From Leptolyngbya sp. SIO1E4 (GTDB lineage: Bacteria > Cyanobacteriota > Cyanobacteriia > Phormidesmidales > Phormidesmidaceae), in contig JAAHFU020000001.1 in assembly GCA_010672825.2 (NCBI GenBank), positions 434,001 to 498,000 on the forward strand: 64,000 nt of DNA, written 5' to 3'. How positions within the stretch are numbered: the stretch's first letter is position 1; every line of letters begins with the position of its first letter. A model generated the notes under the pieces. That model saw only the letters and a list, made by a program, of their open reading frames with translations, searched no databases and was not told the origin of the DNA. The position numbers and the translations under genes were made by a program. Shown piece after piece: positions 28,239 through 36,265 of this stretch.

Positions 28239-30950
28239 CTATGGGGGCATCTCATTGACAGGGAAGCGATTCATCCAGGTGCTGGCCTGACGGGCATTCC
28301 GCCGGAGCTGTTCTGAGATATGAGGAACATGGGGAATTTGCGAGAGGAAGTCTAAAGTGCGCCGTGAGATTCTGACGATATCTCCCTCATCAAGACTGGT
28401 GTTGCTGCACAGGTCAGCCCAGTCGCCGCGATCGCTGTCTTTTTGAGACTTGCCTTTCGTATCAAACCCTTGAGGGGGGGCCATGTCTGCCGCCTGCCCC
28501 ATTTCGACCCATCGTTCAACCAGACCAATCAGCTCAAGCTCCATCCAGACGGGGAACATGATGTGCTGCCGCCGCTGCTGTTGAAAGAGCGCGCGACGGG
28601 TTTGTCGCAAGCCTGCCAATGCTGATTCCACGGCGGGCGCAGGAGCATAGGCAGCCCAGGTATCAGGGCGCGTACTTTCGGTCACAAGGGCGGCACAGGC
28701 AGAAGCCAGCTGCGGGGGTGTGAGGGCGTCAAATTCTCCTGAAATTAGGGCTAACCCTAACCACAGCTCATTATCTCCGCGAATGGCGGCGGCCACTTCA
28801 CCCAGCTCTGTGGGGCGATTTTCGTCTAAGCCGCCAAAGTGCGTCAGCACCGCCATAATGCTGACAAATTCTTGCCAGTAACGGTCTGAAGAGTTGGCCA
28901 AAGCTTCCTGGCGATCGCGCAGTTCCTCCTCAATGCGTTGAATCCGGCGATATTGTTTGAGCAGATTCTTGGGGTTACCAAACTCTCGGGCAGGGTGGGT
29001 GTTGAGACGTTCTTCAACGGATCGCAGCCGATCTAACTGCGCTTTAACTTCAGGCGCCACTTCTTCTAACGGCGGCGGTTGAGGAATGTGCTGGGCGATC
29101 GCCGCCGTTATGTCATTCCCTTTACGGTGTTGTCCCGGCTTATGGGGCATCTCCACCGGGGGAACCAAACTATCCACTGCGGTTAGTCGCGGATACTCGG
29201 CATGGAGACCCACCACATCTCCTGTTGTGACGACATACCAAGCATTGTTCTGGGTCAGGCAAATCAGATACGGAAACTGACCTGAACCCGGTACCTTCGT
29301 CACAATCACCGCCGGTAGGGGGGCACCCACCGGCACATTTTTGCCCTTAAGGGACACGATAGTGCCCGCGATCGCAAACGCTAAGGCAGTGCCCATGTCT
29401 CCTGTCAAAACCTCAGCCGCCTGCTGCTGCAAAATTTTGAGCAGGCGTTTTTCTTCTCGCAGGCGTTCTCGCAGCTTTTCATAGTCTGCTAAGACGGCTT
29501 CATCAAAGGCTTCAACCTGAGCGCGCTGGTGTTCAAGCTGGTCTTTTAGGGCATCAATAGCCGCCTGTTGCGGGGCCAAATGTAGATTGGCAAGATACTG
29601 CCCAAAACTGCGCTCAACCAGCGCCCGCGCTTCTTCTAAAGAGTGGGTTTGTAAAAGGTTCAGCACCATGCCGTAGCTGGGGGTGAACTGACTCACCAGC
29701 GGGTCAGGGCCAACGGTTGCCAGGTAAGCGGCTTCTTTCGCCCCTTCAAAGGGGGTCTCAGCTGTGACGACATAGCCTAATTCGTCCATGCCTCGACGCC
29801 CTGCCCGCCCTGACATTTGCAAAAATTCAGAGGCCATCAGTAACCGATGCCCCGTGTCCGTTCGCTTCGACAGGCTGGAAATCACCGTTGTGCGGGCAGG
29901 CATATTAATCCCTGCGGCCAGGGTTTCGGTGGCAAAGACAACTTTAATCAGCCCGTCTTGAAAGAGTTCTTCCACAAAGCCTTTCCAGGCAGGCAAAATG
30001 CCCGCATGGTGCGCTGCAATCCCGCGATAGAGGGGTTCTACCTGGCCTGCTCGGGCGGCTTCTGGATTCCATCCCAAAAATTCATCTATTTTCCGCTTCA
30101 GGAGGGCGGCTTCTTGTTCATTCACCAGGGGGAGGTTCGCCATTTCGGTAACGGCGCGATCGCAACCCCGACGACTAAAGATGAAGTAGATGGCAGGCAA
30201 CATATTGCGCTGCTGTAGCTGCCCTACCACGTAGGGAATGTTTAACCCCTGCCGCTTGCCGCGTTGGGGAGACCCTTGCCGCCGTCGCTGCTTGAGGCGG
30301 GGGTTAATCTTTTTCTGACTGCTATCCAGTAAAGGAAACAGCCCTTTGCTGTTGCAGTAGTGAAACTCTAGGGGAACAGGACGAAAATCTGAATAAATCA
30401 ACTCGGTGGGGCCGTGAACCTTGCTCAGCCAATCGGTCAGCTGATCGCTGTTTTCAACGGTGGCCGACAGCCCCAAAAGTTGAATCTCAGGGGGGCAATA
30501 GATAATAGACTCTTCCCAAACGGTGCCGCGCTGGCGATCGTTCATGTAGTGGCATTCATCAAGTACGACCGCTTCGACATCTTGCAGGGAGGTTCCCACC
30601 TCCCCAATGCGGGTGCCGTACAGCATATTGCGGAAAATCTCGGTCGTCATCACCACCACGGGGGCATTGCGGTTGATGGCGATATCGCCTGTCAGCATGC
30701 CGACATTGTCGAACCCAAACTGCTCTCGAAAGTCGCGCAGCTTCTGATTAGAGAGGGCTTTCAAAGGTGTTGTGTAAAATACCCGCTTCTGCTGATCAAG
30801 CGCCCGGTAGATTGCATATTCCCCAATCAGTGTTTTGCCAGACCCGGTCGGGGCACAGACGACGACTGATTTACCTTCATTCAAAGCGGTGATGGCTTCT
30901 TGTTGGAAGGTATCAAGTTGAAAGGGAAAGAGCGTCTCCAGATCGAGCAC
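28239..30950 (-). CDS. Ski2/Mtr4-like DExH-box RNA helicase
   Basis: 903-aa superfamily II helicase of the Ski2-like group. Motif I APTGSGKTLIGEYA, motif Ia TTPLKALSNQK, motif II DECH (VVLDECHYMND), motif III SATVEN, motif VI QMSGRAGRRGMDELGYVV. The C-terminal part (about 650-903) is helical and ends with a DSHCT-like region. Conserved single-gene helicases like this are widespread in cyanobacteria and chloroplasts (ISE2-like) and are thought to act in RNA processing, perhaps of rRNA. The gene stands alone; the next minus-strand gene is about 50 bases upstream. The helicase family is certain and the substrate inferred. Confidence 0.93.
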   Translation of the reverse strand: MLDLETLFPFQLDTFQQEAITALNEGKSVVVCAPTGSGKTLIGEYAIYRALDQQKRVFYTTPLKALSNQKLRDFREQFGFDNVGMLTGDIAINRNAPVVVMTTEIFRNMLYGTRIGEVGTSLQDVEAVVLDECHYMNDRQRGTVWEESIIYCPPEIQLLGLSATVENSDQLTDWLSKVHGPTELIYSDFRPVPLEFHYCNSKGLFPLLDSSQKKINPRLKQRRRQGSPQRGKRQGLNIPYVVGQLQQRNMLPAIYFIFSRRGCDRAVTEMANLPLVNEQEAALLKRKIDEFLGWNPEAARAGQVEPLYRGIAAHHAGILPAWKGFVEELFQDGLIKVVFATETLAAGINMPARTTVISSLSKRTDTGHRLLMASEFLQMSGRAGRRGMDELGYVVTAETPFEGAKEAAYLATVGPDPLVSQFTPSYGMVLNLLQTHSLEEARALVERSFGQYLANLHLAPQQAAIDALKDQLEHQRAQVEAFDEAVLADYEKLRERLREEKRLLKILQQQAAEVLTGDMGTALAFAIAGTIVSLKGKNVPVGAPLPAVIVTKVPGSGQFPYLICLTQNNAWYVVTTGDVVGLHAEYPRLTAVDSLVPPVEMPHKPGQHRKGNDITAAIAQHIPQPPPLEEVAPEVKAQLDRLRSVEERLNTHPAREFGNPKNLLKQYRRIQRIEEELRDRQEALANSSDRYWQEFVSIMAVLTHFGGLDENRPTELGEVAAAIRGDNELWLGLALISGEFDALTPPQLASACAALVTESTRPDTWAAYAPAPAVESALAGLRQTRRALFQQQRRQHIMFPVWMELELIGLVERWVEMGQAADMAPPQGFDTKGKSQKDSDRGDWADLCSNTSLDEGDIVRISRRTLDFLSQIPHVPHISEQLRRNARQASTWMNRFPVNEMPP

Positions 30951-30998
30951 TGGACTGCCTACACATGACTAACTGAACACCGTTCATTCTAGTGTGTC

Positions 30999-31235
30999 TT
31001 AGGAAATTGCCTCGGTTTCTCCTAAAGACAGCCGTTTTGTGAGGATTCGCATGATTTGGTTGGCGTGGGGTGTCGGCAGCGGTGGTGACCAGGCGATCGC
31101 TTCTGCAAACCCTAGCCGGTGCTGGGTGATCACGAAGTTATTCACGGCTTTGGCGGTTCCGACCACAATGACACGGATGCTTTCCTCATTAGGAGCAGAC
31201 GGCACAACAAAGGCCGGAGTTTCTGAATTGGACAT
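30999..31235 (-). CDS. Small conserved hypothetical protein (paralogue A)
   Basis: 78 aa from ATG 31235 (MSNSETPAFVVPSAPNEESI); a longer frame to 31268 is possible. The core IRVIVVGTAKAVNNFVI, HRLGFAEAIAWSPP and IMRILTKRLSL is clearly related to the C-terminal half of the protein at 39219-39548. The pattern is a short beta-alpha fold with no membrane segment. It is conserved within cyanobacteria as far as I recall; function unknown. The gene lies between the helicase and the XRE regulator, all on the minus strand. Confidence 0.7.
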   Translation of the reverse strand: MSNSETPAFVVPSAPNEESIRVIVVGTAKAVNNFVITQHRLGFAEAIAWSPPLPTPHANQIMRILTKRLSLGETEAIS

Positions 31236-31326
31236 AAATGAAGTTTGGTAGAGGACACGCGATCGCATGACCTATATTTGCACGTCTGCCGGACATTTGT
31301 CAAAATAAAATTGGTGAGCTCCTTTG

Positions 31327-31881
31327 CTAGGAAATCTCCTTCTCTGTGTCAGCCTCGGGATTGGTGCGGGTATCGGCGCGGGTATCGGTGCCAGCGTCAG
31401 TGTCGGGTAGCCCTTGAAAATCTTCTTTTTCAGCCACTAGCCCCAAGTGCTTAAGGGTAGAACGATCGGGTAAATAGACGCCATTCTCCCATTCGCTGAC
31501 GGTTTGCCGCCGCACCCCTAGGGTTTCAGCAAATTGAGCCTGGGTCAGCTGCATATGTTTTCTCAATGCTTTAATTGCAGCTTGATTCCAGGTAATCTCT
31601 CCATTGCTGTACTCGACCTTGTACTCGGCTTCAAACGTTTTGAAGGTGATGACCTGGGTTTCTAGGTCGATGGTGTCGGTGTGGTATCCCGCTGCGATCC
31701 AGGCGGCTGCTTGCAAAGCCCCTTTGGCACGGTTGCTCCACCAGGCTCGTTTTGTCCAGGCAGAGGCCGGTAGCTTCCCTGCAATCAATGTCTCTATGTC
31801 GGCCAAGGTGAGTGCGATGGGGTCTTGTTGGCAGTGAGCCAGGTGCTGATATAGGGGATAGTATTTGCTGCCAGGTTTCAT
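31327..31881 (-). CDS. XRE-family regulator with N-terminal DUF7662-like domain
   Basis: 184 aa. Residues 1-60 (KYYPLYQHLAHCQQDPIALT, then LPASAWTKRAWWSNR) match a small domain often annotated DUF7662. Residues about 95-155 are a helix-turn-helix (KALRKHMQLTQAQFAETLGV, RRQTVSEWENG). The C-terminal 25 residues are an Asp/Thr/Glu-rich tail (DTDAGTDTRADTRT). It is probably a DNA-binding regulator; its target is not evident. The short gap to paralogue A has no motif. The 280 bases upstream (31882-32160) show no gene. Confidence 0.85.
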   Translation of the reverse strand: MKPGSKYYPLYQHLAHCQQDPIALTLADIETLIAGKLPASAWTKRAWWSNRAKGALQAAAWIAAGYHTDTIDLETQVITFKTFEAEYKVEYSNGEITWNQAAIKALRKHMQLTQAQFAETLGVRRQTVSEWENGVYLPDRSTLKHLGLVAEKEDFQGLPDTDAGTDTRADTRTNPEADTEKEIS

Positions 31882-32160
31882 AGTGCCCCCCGAGATGCGT
31901 TAGGAAAAGCCCTGAAAGGCTTATCTTCACTAGGTTTAATGGTACTTAGCTGGGCTCAACTTGGAACGGCTTATTGCCATGATGGGGCGATCGCAGCAAC
32001 AAGGAGCCACAGGTTCTCAGGCAGCCTTCGCGACTTTCTCAGAATTCTCAGGGAGCTGTTAAGTCAGGCTTATTTTGCTGTCAGAAACACCTCAGGACAG
32101 CCCTGCACTATAGGACTCAAGATGATTGATTAACTTGAAAACACCAAAGGAGTCCAACCG

Positions 32161-32754
32161 ATGCAACGTCTCGCCCTTGCCTTCACTGCTCTAACCATCG
32201 CAACTGTCGCTGTAGCACCAACCGCTTACGCCGCACCTGACTTCGATGAACTCCGCCAAGAAAACCTGGAGAAAGGCGCCACCAATTTTGATCAATTGCG
32301 CCGCGAGAATCTAGAGAAAGACGCCGTCTCTGAAATCGCTCTGAAGGCAGTCAGCTTTGACGAACTGCGCCGCGAGAACCTCGATAAGGACGCTGTCAAC
32401 CTCGACGAACTCCGCCGCGAAAACCTGGACAAAGATGCCGTAGTGGAAGCTCAGGTCAAAGGGGCTAACTTCGATGAGCTACGTCGCGAAAACCTCGATA
32501 AGGACGCCGTTAACCTCGACGAACTGCGCCGCGAAAACCTGGACAAAGATGCCGTAGTGGAAGTTCAGGTCAAAGGGGTTAACTTCGATGAGCTACGTCG
32601 CGAAAACCTCGACAAGGACGCCGTTAACCTCGACGAACTGCGGCAAGAAAACTTGGAGAAAGCGACCAAGTTCGATGAGCTACGCCGCGAGAACTTAGAT
32701 AAAGATGCAGATTCCTTAGATGAAATTCGTCAGGAAAATCTCGATAAGGATTAA
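32161..32754 (+). CDS. Secreted tandem-repeat protein (ELRRENLDKD repeats)
   Basis: 197 aa. The N-terminal signal peptide (MQRLALAFTALTIATVAVAP, cleavage after AYA) predicts export. The mature part is almost entirely ten repeats of an xxELRRENLDKDA motif, one per 15 to 23 residues, rich in Arg/Glu/Asp/Lys and likely helical. In the middle a 114-base unit (38 aa, two motifs) is duplicated nearly exactly (32401-32514 and 32515-32628), a sign of recent expansion. A good AAAGGAG lies upstream. No catalytic residue stands out; a structural or binding role in the periplasm or outside is possible. It is not a known enzyme family. Confidence 0.85.
   Translation: MQRLALAFTALTIATVAVAPTAYAAPDFDELRQENLEKGATNFDQLRRENLEKDAVSEIALKAVSFDELRRENLDKDAVNLDELRRENLDKDAVVEAQVKGANFDELRRENLDKDAVNLDELRRENLDKDAVVEVQVKGVNFDELRRENLDKDAVNLDELRQENLEKATKFDELRRENLDKDADSLDEIRQENLDKD
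32401..32628 (+). repeat. Two tandem 114-bp units inside the repeat-protein gene
   Basis: Near-identical units begin CTCGACGAACT at 32401 and 32515, and a third partial unit starts at 32629. Differences are few and mostly synonymous or conservative. Confidence 0.9.
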
Positions 32755-32866
32755 TCGGTCTGCGTTTGACTGCGAACACATTTCACTCAGCTATACCCAA
32801 TACTCTCCTACTACAACCCCGTTGATGGATACATCAGTGGGGTTTTTCATAGTTGTTGCAGATTGT

Positions 32867-33934
32867 TTAGGGAGAGCTATTATTGCCAGCTTTAACGTAC
32901 AAAGACATAACGTTCGAGAGTGGCATGCGGGATTGGGTGCCTAGCGAAAAATCAGATTGATGCCCCTGACTGAGGTGATCCGCAGCTGCACAGCCAATCA
33001 TGGCCGCATTATCTGTGCAATATTTCATCGGGGGAAAGAGCACCGAAAACCCGTGAGCCTGGGCTGCCTCCGTCAGGTGCTGACGGAGACCCCGATTCGC
33101 GGCAACTCCGCCGCCGATCGCGATCGTCGGCAAATGATGATCGAGCGCGCAGGCGATCGTTCGCTTCGTCAGTGCCCTGGCCACAGTGGCCTGAAAACTC
33201 GCGGACAAATCTGCCACCGGGAACGGATCCACACCTTTGTCTTTTAAGGACTGAACCAGTCGTAGCACCGCCGTTTTTAACCCGCTGAAGCTAGAGTCAT
33301 AGGGATGAAATCCCCCTTTCGGTAAAGAGATATTCCCTTCCGGTAGCGGAAACGCTTTGGGATCCCCTGTTGCCGCCAACTTATCGATAACGGGGCCGCC
33401 AGGGTATCCCAGGTCTAATAGCCGTGCCACTTTGTCAAAGGCCTCCCCAGCGGCATCATCGCGGGTTTTGCCCAGGGTCTCGTATTCACCACATCCCTTC
33501 ACATGAATCAGGCTAGTGTGCCCTCCAGAAACCAACAGGCAAAGAAAAGGCGGCTGCAAGTCTGGCTGGCTGAGATAAGACGCATAAATGTGTCCTTCTA
33601 AATGATGGATGCCTAAAAAAGGCTTGTCGTAAAGCATCGCCAGGGTTTTACCAGCCGTTACGCCTACCATCAAGGCCCCCACCAGACCAGGGGCACACGT
33701 CGCAGCCACCCCATCGATATCTGCCCAGGCGACCTCGGCTTCGGTGAGAGCAGTTTCTACCACAGCGCCTAGCGTCTCGACATGGGCGCGAGAAGCGACT
33801 TCGGGCACCACTCCCCCATAGCGCTGGTGAATTTCAATTTGGGAGGCAACCACATTGCTGAGCACGGTGCGATCGCGCACCACAGCAGCGGCGGTCTCAT
33901 CACAACTGGTTTCTAACGCTAAGACAATAGTCAT
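32867..33934 (-). CDS. tsaD: tRNA threonylcarbamoyladenosine transferase TsaD
   Basis: 355-aa ASKHA-fold protein that, with TsaB/TsaE, transfers threonylcarbamoyl to A37 of ANN-decoding tRNAs. Family motifs are the N-terminal [15 protein letters not shown], the metal-binding [22 protein letters not shown] and the C-terminal [13 protein letters not shown]. Length is normal. It is divergent from psaF, an arrangement I recall from other cyanobacteria (gcp next to psaF). The final residues (VKAGNNSSP) are variable. Confidence 0.96.
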   Translation of the reverse strand: MTIVLALETSCDETAAAVVRDRTVLSNVVASQIEIHQRYGGVVPEVASRAHVETLGAVVETALTEAEVAWADIDGVAATCAPGLVGALMVGVTAGKTLAMLYDKPFLGIHHLEGHIYASYLSQPDLQPPFLCLLVSGGHTSLIHVKGCGEYETLGKTRDDAAGEAFDKVARLLDLGYPGGPVIDKLAATGDPKAFPLPEGNISLPKGGFHPYDSSFSGLKTAVLRLVQSLKDKGVDPFPVADLSASFQATVARALTKRTIACALDHHLPTIAIGGGVAANRGLRQHLTEAAQAHGFSVLFPPMKYCTDNAAMIGCAAADHLSQGHQSDFSLGTQSRMPLSNVMSLYVKAGNNSSP

Positions 33935-34106
33935 TTACAAAAGACAACAGAAAACTTTGAGAGATGTAAACCCCGCATCAGCTTTGCTTTACCGGGTACC
34001 TAGCGCAGGGTATTATGGCGTCCAAGTTGGGGGAAAAATCCCTACAAATAACTTAACGCTTTGATTCCATAAACTTTGACCTTTACGTAATAAAGGGAAA
34101 CGCTGT

Positions 34107-34592
34107 ATGCGACGGTTGTTTGCTCTGGCTCTAGTTATTTCTCTCTGGTTTGGTTTTGCGATGCCCGCCTCTGCGGATGTTGCTGGCTTAACCCCTTGTG
34201 GTGAGTCCGCTGCGTTCCAGCAGCGTGCGGCGAGCGCCACTACCGAAAAAGCCAAGGCTCGTTTTGAGTTCTATGGCAGCTCTAGCTTGCTTTGTGGTGA
34301 AGATGGTCTGCCTCACCTGATTGTAGATGGTGATTTGGCCCACGCTGGGGAGTTTTTGATTCCTAGCCTTCTCTTTCTGTACATCGCCGGGTGGATTGGC
34401 TGGGTTGGTCGCTCTTATCTGATCGCAGTCCGACAAGAGAAAAGCCCCGAAGAGAAAGAGATCATCATTGATGTGCCTCTGGCTATCAAATGTTCTCTCT
34501 CTGGTTTTGCTTGGCCTCTGACGGCTGCTAAGGACATGATTAGCGGCGAGATGTTTGCCAAAGATAATGAGATTACCGTGTCTCCTCGCTAG
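34107..34592 (+). CDS. psaF: Photosystem I subunit III PsaF
   Basis: 161-aa luminal/membrane PSI subunit near the plastocyanin or cytochrome c6 docking side. A cleavable signal peptide (to ASAD, about residue 23) is followed by [18 protein letters not shown] and a C-terminal transmembrane region ([20 protein letters not shown]). AAGGGA precedes the ATG. It is followed 36 bases later by psaJ and then psaL. Confidence 0.98.
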   Translation: MRRLFALALVISLWFGFAMPASADVAGLTPCGESAAFQQRAASATTEKAKARFEFYGSSSLLCGEDGLPHLIVDGDLAHAGEFLIPSLLFLYIAGWIGWVGRSYLIAVRQEKSPEEKEIIIDVPLAIKCSLSGFAWPLTAAKDMISGEMFAKDNEITVSPR

Positions 34593-34628
34593 GGACATTG
34601 ATCGTTCACCCTTGATGGAAAAGTACTC

Positions 34629-34751
34629 ATGGATAACTTTCTGAAGTACCTGTCTACTGCCCCCGTTTTGGCAGCAGCTTGGATGCTGATCACAGCAGGC
34701 ATTTTGATTGAGTTCAATCGTTTCTTTCCCGATCTTTTGCTCCATCCGTAG
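34629..34751 (+). CDS. psaJ: Photosystem I subunit IX PsaJ
   Basis: 40-aa single-helix PSI subunit next to PsaF. The sequence starts [20 protein letters not shown] and ends FFPDLLLHP, typical of PsaJ. GATGGAAAAGT precedes the ATG. It lies between psaF and psaL in the same orientation and is shorter than most gene-calling cut-offs. Confidence 0.97.
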   Translation: MDNFLKYLSTAPVLAAAWMLITAGILIEFNRFFPDLLLHP

Positions 34752-34793
34752 GGATTGATGCAGACGCTCGGTTTTTTTGAACCTATCACCTAT

Positions 34794-34825
34794 CTATGGA
34801 GACGTGGCTTACCACGTCTCCATAG
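34794..34825 (+). promoter_or_regulatory. Hairpin between psaJ and psaL
   Basis: 14-bp perfect stem CTATGGAGACGTGG with CTTA loop, without a following T-run. It could be an RNA-processing or partial-termination signal that sets the level of psaL relative to psaFJ; the role is inferred. Confidence 0.6.
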
Positions 34826-34866
34826 TGCTGTTCATTCATCTATGTGAGTAGGAGAAACGCAAATTT

Positions 34867-35349
34867 ATGACGGATGCAATTAAGCCCGCAGGGGATCCTC
34901 AGATTGGCAACCTGGAAACGCCCTTGAACTCTTCTGGGTTTACGAAAGCCTTCATCGGCAACTTGCCCGCCTACCGCTTGGGGCTATCTCCTCAGCGACG
35001 AGGATTGGAAGTGGGTATGGCTCATGGCTATCTCCTGTATGGGCCATTTGCGCTATTAGGACCGCTGCGGGACTCTGACATTCCAGGGTTAGCTGGGTTA
35101 CTCGGTGCAGCCGGGCTGGTCGTGATCTTGACGGCTTGCCTGTCCATTTACTCTGGCGCTGGAATCAGTGCGGGCATCTCCAAGTCCACCGCCCCCTTTA
35201 CTCCTCCTGAGGCATTCAGCACCGATGAGGGCTGGAGCGAGTTTGCAGGAGGATTCCTCATCGGCGGCATTGGTGGTGCCACCTTTGCTTACCTCTTGGC
35301 TGCCAACATGCCTCTGTTGCTGAGCGTGGTTTCTGGTGGTCATAGCTAG
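34867..35349 (+). CDS. psaL: Photosystem I subunit XI PsaL
   Basis: 160-aa PSI subunit with three transmembrane helices that mediates contacts between PSI monomers. Visible are the N-terminal GNLETPLNSS, NLPAYRLGLSPQRRGLEVGM with the chlorophyll-ligating region, and the loop STAPFTPPEAFSTDEGWSE before the last helix. It follows psaF-psaJ rather than pairing with psaI, and psaI is not seen nearby. A strong terminator at 35372 closes the unit. Confidence 0.97.
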   Translation: MTDAIKPAGDPQIGNLETPLNSSGFTKAFIGNLPAYRLGLSPQRRGLEVGMAHGYLLYGPFALLGPLRDSDIPGLAGLLGAAGLVVILTACLSIYSGAGISAGISKSTAPFTPPEAFSTDEGWSEFAGGFLIGGIGGATFAYLLAANMPLLLSVVSGGHS

Positions 35350-35371
35350 TCTTAATGACTAGATCTCTGCT

Positions 35372-35400
35372 AAAAAAGGCGTCTTCGGACGCCTTTTTTT
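35372..35400 (+). terminator. Rho-independent terminator after psaL
   Basis: AAAAAAGGCGTC, loop TTCG, GACGCC followed by seven T, 23 bases after the psaL stop. Confidence 0.93.
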
Positions 35401-35478
35401 ATCTGCAAGGCCCATGCATTAGGCAATTTTTCGTTAACGCTAGCTTGAGGATTCTGGGTGCCTGCACCCCGATCGCTC

Positions 35479-36174
35479 CTAATAGCGCTTCATTTCTTGG
35501 GCGGTGTTGCCGGTCGCTGTATCGTTGGCGTAGCGAGCATACTGCTCGACATGATAGGTCGGTGATTGAGCCGTTGCTTGAATGGAGGGGCGATCGCCCA
35601 TGGCCTGCCACCAGTCCCGTAGTCGTTTACAGTCATCGGGAATCGTCATGCCCCGATACTGCGCTAAAGCGGCCCAACGCTCGAACCAGGGATAGTATGT
35701 GATATCCAACAGGCTAAAGCGATCGCCCAACCAGTATGGCCCCTCACTCGAAAGCGCCCGCAGGCCCTGATGTTCAATAAACTGAAGGTGCTTGCTCATC
35801 TCCGTTCGCCACTCAGCCTGGGCCTCTGCGGTTTGGGCCAGCAGTAATTTGTAAAAGGCGGGGGTAAAACGCGTATTCGCAAAATCGATCCAAATTCGCA
35901 CCAGGGCGCGGAGTCCGGGTTCTGAAGGCATCAGCGGAGGCGATGGAAATGCCTCTTCCAGGTATTCATTAATCACAGCAGATTCCCAGATGCGATCGCC
36001 CCCACACAGCAAGACAGGGACTTTCCCGTGGGGTGAGATTTCCAGAAAGTCAGCAGGCTTGGTTTTTAGGTCAATCTCGTGGGTCTGAAACTCAAGGCCT
36101 TTTTCATGCAGCACAATGCGAGTGCGCTGGGCAAACGGGCAAACCGCCGCGCTGTAGAGTTGGATATTAGGCAT
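35479..36174 (-). CDS. Glutathione S-transferase family protein
   Basis: 231-aa cytosolic GST. The N-terminal thioredoxin-fold domain has the active-site motif CPFAQR (Cys12), as in omega/DHAR-type enzymes, then KVPVLLCGGDRIWESAVINEYL with the cis-Pro and glutathione-binding Glu-Ser. A helical C-terminal domain follows (GDRFSLLDITYYPWFERW). Such enzymes usually do thiol transfer or dehydroascorbate-type reduction rather than conjugation; the substrate is unknown. It is divergent from cbiA, with a 19-bp inverted repeat in the shared promoter gap. Confidence 0.93.
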   Translation of the reverse strand: MPNIQLYSAAVCPFAQRTRIVLHEKGLEFQTHEIDLKTKPADFLEISPHGKVPVLLCGGDRIWESAVINEYLEEAFPSPPLMPSEPGLRALVRIWIDFANTRFTPAFYKLLLAQTAEAQAEWRTEMSKHLQFIEHQGLRALSSEGPYWLGDRFSLLDITYYPWFERWAALAQYRGMTIPDDCKRLRDWWQAMGDRPSIQATAQSPTYHVEQYARYANDTATGNTAQEMKRY

Positions 36175-36187
36175 TCGGTTAACTCCA

Positions 36188-36254
36188 AGGAACCGGGTTG
36201 CTTATGGGCATTGTCAACCAAACTGCAAGGCGTAACATAAGCAACCCGGTTCCT
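36188..36254. repeat. 19-bp perfect inverted repeat in divergent promoter gap
   Basis: AGGAACCGGGTTGCTTATG (36188-36206) and its exact complement (36236-36254), separated by 29 bases. It fills most of the space between the GST start and the cbiA start. It could be an operator, a hairpin in either leader or a small inserted element. Confidence 0.85.
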
Positions 36255-36265
36255 GAGAAAAGATT

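Noticed and set aside
32401-32628. CRISPR-like regular repeats
   Set aside because: The repeats are contiguous coding units without spacers, in frame in a secreted protein.
34090-34109. GAAACGCTGTATG before psaF as another element 2 end
   Set aside because: Only about 11 bases match and the rest of the element is missing; probably chance.
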